Source: Harmothoe impar (lineage: Eukaryota; Annelida; Polychaeta; Phyllodocida; Polynoidae). Taken from it: 64,000 nt of DNA. Below are positions 56,463 to 64,000 of this stretch, piece after piece (the stretch's first letter is position 1; every line of letters starts with the position of its first letter). The stretch spans positions 4,588,001-4,652,000 of the forward strand of contig OX381710.1 of assembly GCA_947462335.1 (NCBI GenBank). The letters run 5' to 3'. Under the pieces are notes generated by a model that was given only the letters and a program-made list of their open reading frames with translations, was not told where the DNA came from and ran no database searches. The translations under genes were made by a program, and so were the position numbers.

Positions 56463-57469
56463 CCAATAAAAAAAGAACAAGGTAAATCACTTGGAACCTG
56501 GCACATGCTCAATGCCCCCTTTTATATAGGGTGGCTCACAGTATGATGTTGTTGAATTTCAAAGCCCAAACCTTTGCCAGTTCCGACAGACAAATAATGG
56601 CATGTATAGTCTGTACTAAATGAAAAGGACCAATAAAAAACAACTAATTAGAGATTCTCAAGGGGCAATGAGGAGAGATGTGGGGGAGAAGAGAAGAGGA
56701 AGAGCAAATCCAGGTTATTGACTATTGACAATTTAGAACTTGTGCCAAATTAATGACAGCACTAGTGACATAGGAGCCCTTGAGGACTCATATACGTATC
56801 CGCCCTTGAGTACTGGTTGCTATTTTGTTTGGAAAAGCCTCTAACAATAACAATCCAATCATGATGAAGATAATTACGCCTGAGGGGACTCCGTGATTTC
56901 AATCGTAATCTGAATGCGATACACTCTATATTCTTCCTGACATAAAGGTAGCAAAAACAGCTGCCTGTGGATGCATTTCTTTCTGTCTCCCACAGGACCC
57001 ACTCTCCCAGCACAGTCTAAGACTCTACCTAAACATCTTGACTATTTAGGAATTCTTCTGTGGGATAAGAGAGGACAATGGTACTACTTTTCTTCTTTCT
57101 TATCCCTATCATACATTGCAGTATCCATACATCAAAAATACAATAAAAAAATAGGAATATCTAAATTTCAGGCATCAAAGCAAGATCAATACTTTTTTAA
57201 TATTTATCATTTGTTCTTCATACCTCACTTCAAAAAGTCTAATCATTGATAGTCATAAAAGTGTTTATTTCAAAAGCATGGTGCACATACATTTTGAAGG
57301 TGATGCACTGCTTTTTGGCAAAGGGTAAGTAATGCCATTACAAACTGATGGGAGAATCTGCTGGGAGATTGACAGGACCCAGCAGCCTCTATCTATCCCC
57401 GCCCCTTCTCTAATAAACTCAATTGGACAAAAGAAATACGAGTCTTGGGTGGCAGCAGCAGGTAGAGCC

Positions 57470-57690
57470 CTTTAAGGGTTGACTATAGCTACAATGCAGT
57501 ATGCCCTTTGTCATCTTGATACATGAACACAACCCTGGCGAGTTACTCACAAGAGCTGCATTCATGCATTGTGCCTACTGTTTGGGAGTGCATCAAACAT
57601 AAAGTGTTGGCTGAATGCATTTATGCAAACCTAGGGCGCCTATTCATGAACCATGAAGTATAATACATTAAAGCACTATGCATCCTTCTC
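57470..57690. repeat. Multi-hairpin repeat family member (right arm)
   Basis: ACAATGCAGTATGCCC, AGAGCTGCATTCATGCAT and TTTGGGAGTGCATCAAAC. Mirror of 12190-12425. Confidence 0.7.
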
Positions 57691-58224
57691 AGGCCTAGAG
57701 CTGCTGTATACCCAGGGGGTGCCATCGGCACAACGGGCTGAGACAATATAAAGTGGACAAAAACGTGGCAAGAGGAGCTAAATTTAATTAGAAAGCCTGG
57801 CGCTGATTGGCAGGTGGGTGGTGGGGAGTGAGGGGGGTGAGAGGGGATGAGGGGCTGGGGAGAGTGAAGGGGGTGAGAGGGGGTGACCCATAGACAGAGC
57901 CTGGGGGAGGAGGGAATGAAGAGTTCTTGGTACTGGGTGAGGGTTGGGGATGGAAATAGTGCTTTAAACCTAGGTTCCACCTGTAATGAAAACTGGAAAT
58001 TGTGGCAGTTACGTTGGGTCGCCATCTCTGTTGGTGAGATATATACAAGGTGCTGTTTCATGTTTTATATTGTTTATAGAATCACTTGTCTTTATCCATG
58101 TCAGTACACCAAAACTCAGATCAGGTGTATCACATTTTCTAGCAGTTTTTTGTGGAATATTGGTAATATTATATATACTGCTATACTGCTAGTAGACAAA
58201 GGACCCCAGGATCCAATCCCCCTG

Positions 58225-58440
58225 ACCCTTTGTGTACTAGATTTGTCATCATGATGCACCAATGCTGTCTAAGAACAAGTTACACCACTGCATCAAGGCA
58301 CCATGAATGTATCAACCAAACAGTGTCAGCATGATGCTTGAATGCAGCACTGGCAGGGTAAGTCACCAGTGAGCATTCACCTTTTTTTGACAACAAAGGA
58401 CAATTTCCCATTAAAGTGCTATGCTACCCTTTAAGGATGA
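58225..58440. repeat. Multi-hairpin repeat family member (right arm)
   Basis: TCATGATGCACCAATGC, CAGCATGATGCTTGAATGCA and GCTACCCTTTAAGGATG. Mirror of 11080-11310. Confidence 0.72.
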
Positions 58441-59323
58441 ACCTTCACCTTCTTCCCCAGCATCGGTTCATGCAGCCCCATGCGTCTTGTTCAAATACCT
58501 CTAACAAACCAAGGCCGTTTTAATCAATCTCCCGTTGGCGGAGCAAAGAAGAAAGAGGACGGACATAAGCAGGCGGACGAAAATAAACCGGCGAAAGAAA
58601 AGGGAGACAATTAAATGTAGAAGGAAGGGCTCCAGGTAAAGACAAAAACAAACCATGGTTGAGCAGGAGATCCCCTCTGACAGGTAATATAGAGGGGATG
58701 TGGAAACGGGGAGGAGTGGCAGGGGGGGGGGAATACAAAGAAATACATATAAAAAAAATGCCATGGCAAAAGGGTCATTTTGGATAGTCATTTTGGATTG
58801 ATCCAGTATATCATTGATCAGATCACTATGTGAGTTTCAATTGATGGATTTTATGTACATGGATCCACTCACACCAATAAAACGAAAAGGATGAGGGAGG
58901 AAGAGAGGGGGAGAGAGAGCCAGAGAAGCAGAGAGACAGACAGATAAAGAGAGACATAAAGACAGATTTAGAGAGACACATGAAGAGAGACCCAAAGAGG
59001 AAGTGCAAAGCAGGATTGACACAGAAAGGCAGACAGACAAGGCAAATAATAACACAGACTGAGTGAGAGAGAGAGACACAGAGAAAGGTAAAAGAGCAAG
59101 AGATAGATAGACAGAGACAGAGACAGAGACAGAGACAGACAGACAGACACAGACAGACAAAGACAGACTGACAGAGTCAAGGAGAAAAATAAGGAGACAA
59201 CCATGGCGATACAGAACGAAGCCTCCGGATGTCATGCTGGAAAACAATGAGATTCTGCTGTCTACACAGGGACATAAACTTATCAAGACAACAGTTTCTT
59301 TTCAATAAGTTGATTTACTATAT

Positions 59324-59333
59324 TTTATTTATT
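59324..59333 (-). promoter_or_regulatory. Poly(A) signal of the right acyltransferase gene
   Basis: Overlapping AATAAA hexamers on the minus strand about 125-135 bases after the stop codon, matching the left gene. Confidence 0.6.
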
Positions 59334-59457
59334 TAATCAAAGACATAATTAAACAAACTGGTGACACAATACCCATATGCAGTTGCTTGCTAGGTATAAA
59401 GGAGGCTGTAAGTTACTCAGGTATGGAATGCTGTTATTCAAATGCGAGCTCATAATT

Positions 59458-62347
59458 CTAAATGAAGCCTGTATCCAGGTTGAGAACTGAGAACACCAGC
59501 TTTGTTTCCAAGGGAACAGCATGGTCGGTGAACATTCTCCGGGACAAAAAGCCTGGACCTTGTGTAAACCCAAATTCCTCAAACATTGCCCTGGCTTCAG
59601 TATTTTCCACAGGAAATCTAACCTTAAGAGGGTGATCCTCCTTTTGGACCTTCTCAAGTAAACCACTCATAATGGCCTTCGCTATGTGAGGTGTATCTGC
59701 ATACAGGGGCATCAGACAGAAGGCCTTGTCGGCTTTGTAAAGTAATCCCCACCCAACCAAGTTCCCCTCCCTATCCACTGCACTCAAACCAAAATATGCA
59801 AAGTCCAGATACCACTGGATAATGGTCCTTCTTCCGATCGCATGTATTTTGTTGTCATATGTAAGAATTCTATCCAAGGTTATCTCACCAATTGGAATTA
59901 GTCGTAGGATTTCCTTGTTTCGAGTTTTGCTGTGTCCGAGGCCAGTTTTGAGGTGTTTGATTGGACAGTAATATGTTTGTACCCAGCCAGTGGATACCCG
60001 GAAGCCATATGAGGCGTACATGTCTTGATACTTCTCTGCAGAGTTAATGCCAATATTCCTGTTGCCGAGTGATTTATAGCTCAAATCAAACACCTTTCTG
60101 CCAATGCCTTGTCTACGCCAGTTTTCCTTTGTGACATAATTGCATATAAACCCATTGGCATCATCAAGAGGAAGTGAAATGCAGTGACCTGGAAAAAGAA
60201 AATCTTGCATTAGCTTTTTGGGAAAGGCATTTGAACATATTTGTGCTAAAATTACATTTCTTATAGCAGACACCTATAGCTTAGTGGTAGAAAAAGGTTA
60301 CAGGTTGTTTTTAAATTGCAGCTTGGCTTTCCAGATAGTAGAAATAATCAGTTACTATCTATAAAAAGAAGTGATAAGTGTTGAAGGCACTCTTGCGTTT
60401 CTGCATACTTCCCTTAGTCTTCGTGATTCATGAATAGAACCCAGGCAAGTAACTGCATTAAAGCATCATGCCCACCCTTCTGGTTGATACACTCCTAAAG
60501 GGTCAGCATGATGTAGTCCTACAAATTCAGTGCTGGCGAGTTACTGTCCGGTGCTCAATGGTGCATCATGATGGCAAATGCTATCTTTTAGTGACATCCG
60601 ATCCTTAAGGGTTAAGGGTTTCAAGGGAGTACAATACCCTCCAAACAAAAGTGGAGAATGACACAAGTTAGCATCTTGTGTATTTCTGAGGAAAGGTACA
60701 TGCTGTATAGACAAGATAGACAGGGGAGGTTCTCAAAAATAGCACTGAACTCTCCTATTGACATGTTTGTTTGATGTTAATTCACCTATGCAAATAACGA
60801 GAAATTCCATGTAAAATGATGAAGCGTATTTGGTATCAGGAACGATCTTAACAGGGAACGATGGTACCGGAACGATGGTTCCCTCATTTTGAGGAATGAT
60901 CGTACCACCCATCAGGACTGATCATCTTGCATGGGAATGATTGTACCACCCTCGTTAGGAATGATTGTACCACCATTGGGGAATGAACGTACCGTCCGTG
61001 GGGTATGTTTGTTCAGCCACTTATAATGATCTATTTCTTTTCTACCATTAACTATCATTCACATGATAATTAAAGGGACTTTTCAACTAAATTGCAATAA
61101 AGTTATACAAAAAATGTAATGGAGATCTTTTTTCTAACTAAACATCATGCTAACTGCAACTGGTGTTACAGCTTCTGAACTTCTCTATAACTGGGGAAAT
61201 TATTGCATTCAATGGATAGGGTTAGGGAATGGGTTAGGGTTAGGGTTAGGGTTAGGGTTAGGGATAGGGTTAGGGCTAGGGATAGGGTTAGGGATAGGGC
61301 TGGGGATAGGGTTAGGATAGGGATAGGGTTAGGGATAGGGTTAGGGATAAGGTTAGAGTTAGGGTTAGGTTTATAGATAGGGTTGGGGATAAGGTCAGGG
61401 TTAGTTTCATTTTGAAAATTGATATCTAGATTTATTTGCATGAGATAATAGCATTCATAAATGTGTACTCATCAATGCACCAAAAGTCCAGAATAATTGC
61501 TGTATATGAAGATGATCTGGAGATGAAGGTGGTATGCTCATTCCAAGAAAATGGTAGACCATTCCCAGAAAGTGGTACGATCAATCCCAATGCTAATGGT
61601 TCCCACAAGGGGGTCCGATCGTTCGCACTTGGGCCAAAGCGGTACGATCAGGCGGATGGTACGATCTTTCCCTAGTACGATCATTCACTTGTAAAAAAAC
61701 AAGAAATATCAGGGAATAAGACACAAGAAAATGTCCCTAAAACATTCCAGAAACCCTTTGAAATTCTCATAGGGATCATGAGTCGTGATACAAGAATGGC
61801 ACAAGTTCCGCTTGAGATTTAGGTTGCAGGGTACTCACTGATGATGTCTCCCTCTGTGCTCTCTGCTACGTAGAAGCCCTGGGGGTAGAGGTCAAACAGC
61901 AGGTACATCTGCTCCAGCACCTGGGAAGGGAGTTGTTGAATATTTATTGAATATATCATTTTCAAGTACAACATATTTAGAAATGCATATCTGTGGGTAT
62001 ATGTATATCTTTCAAAATAATGTCATATATATCTTGATGTCACACCCATGTAATCATGGGCAGAGAACTTTCCTAAATATCCATTAGTAAATTAGTCTAA
62101 CAGTTGGAAAAATAAGTTATACTCTAATCATCCAGTGCATAAAGTTTGGCCTCATCGGCCTGTTAGTGTAATAGAGGTGCAATAACTCATAGAGTGTTTG
62201 TCCTTTGAAATAATTATACTCATAAGGTGAAAGGTGAGTACAGATTGGTGTAAGTACCTTGTTCCATCCTTCATCTTGGACCAGTTTGAGACAGCCAACC
62301 ATGTCCTCCCTCACTGCCCTCCTCACAATGTACCTCTCAGCTGACAT
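59458..62347 (-). CDS. GNAT-family N-acyltransferase (YitH-like), right-arm copy
   Basis: Minus-strand exons 62347-62258, 61920-61839 and 60188-59458, with the same donors, acceptors and phases as the left copy, give an intact 300-residue protein. The R-R-Q-G-I-G acetyl-CoA loop (about residues 82-87) and the C-terminal domain (FAYFGLSAVDREGNLVGWGL) are unchanged. Within exon 3 I count roughly 14 replacements in 242 residues against the left copy (for example Ser to Trp in STGWVQ, and Trp to Arg near FLSRRM). In exon 2, LEQ replaces LQQ and LYP replaces LCP. Intron 2 is about 2 kb shorter than in the left copy because it lacks most of the LINE remnant and the MITE. It could be an allele of the left gene or a paralogue. 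The acyl acceptor is unknown. Confidence 0.88.
60420..60613. repeat. Multi-hairpin repeat family member (right arm)
   Basis: GTGATTCATGAATAGAACCC, CATCATGATGGCAAATGC and ATCCTTAAGGGTT. It lies in intron 2. Mirror of 5081-5275. Confidence 0.75.
60830..61690. repeat. Foldback repeat enclosing a telomere-like array (right copy)
   Basis: GGAATGATTGTACCACC units at 60890-61000 and GGTACGATCA units at 61570-61690 flank the array at 61205-61400. Mirror of 4090-4960. Confidence 0.8.
61205..61400. repeat. Interstitial telomere-like repeat (TTAGGG-type)
   Basis: Pure GGGTTA runs at 61228-61262 pass into alternating GGGATA/GGGTTA variants. It is about 195 bases long, longer and purer than the left copy. 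Confidence 0.92.
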
Positions 62348-63426
62348 GTTACGTTCATGTGTTGCTGTCACCAATTGAGCTGTGTGCAAGTACACTAAGG
62401 TTATTGGAAGTCTATAGGATAGGATAGAAGGGATGTGTGAGTCACACTGCCATGCATTGTATGCATTATGTATTATTGCAGGGGGCTGGAGCCAGGTTTT
62501 TAAGCTTATAAATATGTGATAGTACATAGGCCTAGTCCAGTCGTTTTATGGCACAAAAGAGGTTTACCTGCCACAAATTGCATGGCAAAGTCCATTTCTC
62601 TGGGCCTTATTCATGATATTGCAGATGCCTTGCTTAGCTTGGGTAGTCATTTTGGATTTGTACCTGGATGTAGGGCTGCGCCTTTTTTTTGGGGGGGGGG
62701 GTGAAAATCGATGGACCTGTCTCAGCCATTTGGAAGTTAAATAAATTCTGTTGCAGTTTGTGATGGGTCATGTCTATAATGACTCATAGTATCACACTGA
62801 GCCGCCTGTCACGGAGCCGCTGATGCTTTATTAATTAGGTGGAAGACCCCTCAGTCTTAAATTTGTGAAGCATGATAGACATGTATGTCAACAGTGTGAG
62901 GTTTGTTAACATAACATGTACCATCTGACTGTATCCTTTAAGTGGCCTGCTTGTCCTAATGTGCATACATTACACAGAGGGTACCACTCTGAAGGGCCAC
63001 ATAATGCTTTACTATACTTTGCTGATATTGTGCACATGAGTACAAACTACCCTGTGGAGTTGGCACAATGAAACTCAATGCAGCCTTTAAATGATTAACA
63101 GCTTGTTCCAATTCAGCGTACTGCCATGTGCTATGAAACCATGACTACTCATGAATACATGATAAATATATAATCTAAAACATTGCCTTATGTGAAGGAG
63201 ACAATAGTGGTTTAAAGTTGGTTCAGAATTAGGGTTTTGGGCATTTGAAAATTAGAAAATAGGCCTAGATTTCAAATTCAGAGCACTGTCTGATGGGTAA
63301 TATGATCAAAATCTGGCACTAAAATGTCATCATTAAATGACCGTGGCTGTCTTAAGAAACATGATAAGCTCTATAATATTTCTAAGAAGATTTATTGGTA
63401 AATAATGCCAATCCACTAATTCATGT
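62348..63426. other. Upstream region of the right acyltransferase gene
   Basis: Mirror of 2390-3492. No gene and no definite core promoter element are seen. A G-run near 62690 matches the C-run near 3132. Confidence 0.6.
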
Positions 63427-63428
63427 AA

Positions 63429-63500
63429 CAAGAATTGCGGTTGTTGCTGCGTAAAAAATGCCTCAGGCATTTTTATACGCGGCAACAACCGCAATTCTTG
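63429..63500. repeat. 72-nt near-perfect hairpin, second copy
   Basis: Same hairpin as 14373-14445 with one fewer A and one T/C difference in the left stem. The flank CATTTGAAGGAACATAATG is also shared. It interrupts sequence that is continuous at about 2390 in the left arm. Confidence 0.9.
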
Positions 63501-63599
63501 CATTTGAAGGAACATAATGTCTACATGGTTGGTATATTTGAAGGTGACCCATTCAAGACACCAAATAAACAGAGCAGGAGGATAATATAACTTCAAATA

Positions 63600-64000
63600 T
63601 GGTAGTTACTATGAATTCCTTGGGTCCATGTTAGGGGGGTAGACATGATTATAATCAACCTCAGGAGCATGGAAATGTGTGTTGCTAGGCAGATAAACAA
63701 TTAGAACAGCTATTGCTAGGCAATCAGCTGTCTTAGCAATAAACCAATAGAACCATTGAATTCCTTGGGTCCATTTTAGGGGGCGTAGGTATGATTATAA
63801 TCAACCTTAGGAGGATAGAAATGTGTGTTGCTAGGCAGATAAACAATCAGAAAAGCTGTTGCTAGGCAACCAGCTGCATTAGCAGCAAACCAATAGAACC
63901 ATTCGATTCCTTGGGTCCATGTTAGGGGGGCAGGTATGATTATAATCAACCTCAGGAGCATGGAAATGTGTGTTGCTAGGCAGATAAACAATAAGAATAG
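63600..64000 (+). repeat. 145-bp satellite, second array (runs off the window)
   Basis: About 2.7 units of the satellite at 15490-16345, in the same orientation and again downstream of the 73-nt hairpin. It continues beyond the window edge. Confidence 0.92.

Larger units (their letters stand above)
55173..59457. other. Gene-free part of inner copy 4, downstream of the right acyltransferase gene
   Basis: Mirrors 8410-14372 minus the 1.39-kb insertion and the hairpin element. Multi-hairpin repeats lie near 56253, 57470 and 58225, with CT/GTCT tracts at 58890-59190. Serine- and proline-rich frames here are low-complexity artefacts. Confidence 0.7.

Overview
The window looks like nuclear DNA from a marine invertebrate animal, most likely a highly polymorphic deuterostome such as a lancelet, echinoderm or hemichordate. 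The reasons are an intron-containing acyltransferase gene with canonical GT/AG splice sites, TTAGGG-type repeats, a CR1/Jockey-like LINE, and dense MITE-like and satellite repeats. I cannot name the species from sequence alone. There are no rRNA genes, operons or CRISPR arrays, and only one host gene family is recognisable.

The dominant structure is a giant imperfect inverted duplication. The left arm runs from about 2,390 to 35,028. The right arm runs from 37,211 to about 63,426 in reverse orientation. Between them lies a unique spacer (35,029-37,010) followed by a 200-base N gap (37,011-37,210). The right arm begins exactly at the edge of the gap. The arms differ by substitutions, indels and several clean transposon insertions with empty sites on the other side. 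This is what two haplotypes of one locus, scaffolded head to head, would look like; a true genomic palindrome is the alternative. Each arm also holds an older, smaller inverted duplication: copy 1 (+) at about 2.4-14.3 kb with copy 2 (-) at about 16.7-25.5 kb, mirrored by copy 3 (+) at about 47.7-51.4 kb and copy 4 (-) at about 55.3-63.4 kb.

Genes: copies 1 and 4 each carry an intact three-exon gene for a 300-residue GNAT-family N-acyltransferase (exons 3493-3582, 3882-3963, 7676-8406 on +; 62347-62258, 61920-61839, 60188-59458 on -). Copies 2 and 3 keep only broken 5' fragments. In copy 2 the exon 1 and exon 2 coding sequences are directly joined; in copy 3 exon 1 is frameshifted.

The only other long coding region is a near-complete LINE retrotransposon (16,879-22,487, minus strand), present in the left arm only. 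Its ORF2 is an intact 961-residue endonuclease/reverse transcriptase. Its ORF1 encodes a coiled coil, an L1-like RNA-binding region and, unexpectedly, a C-terminal NADAR (YbiA-like) domain of the ADP-ribose/NAD processing superfamily. ORF1 is split by a frameshift at a 24-base G:C tract. The ORF1-NADAR fusion is the most biologically interesting item.

The rest is repeats: about 30 copies of a roughly 250-bp multi-hairpin element with AACCCTTTAAGGACGGCAT ends; several TIR/foldback elements with visible target duplications; a 73-nt nearly perfect hairpin; a 145-bp satellite organised in 290-bp dimers; a 17-bp minisatellite twice as long in one arm; a telomere-like array nested in a foldback repeat; and a 2.6-kb TIR element packed with four different tandem arrays.
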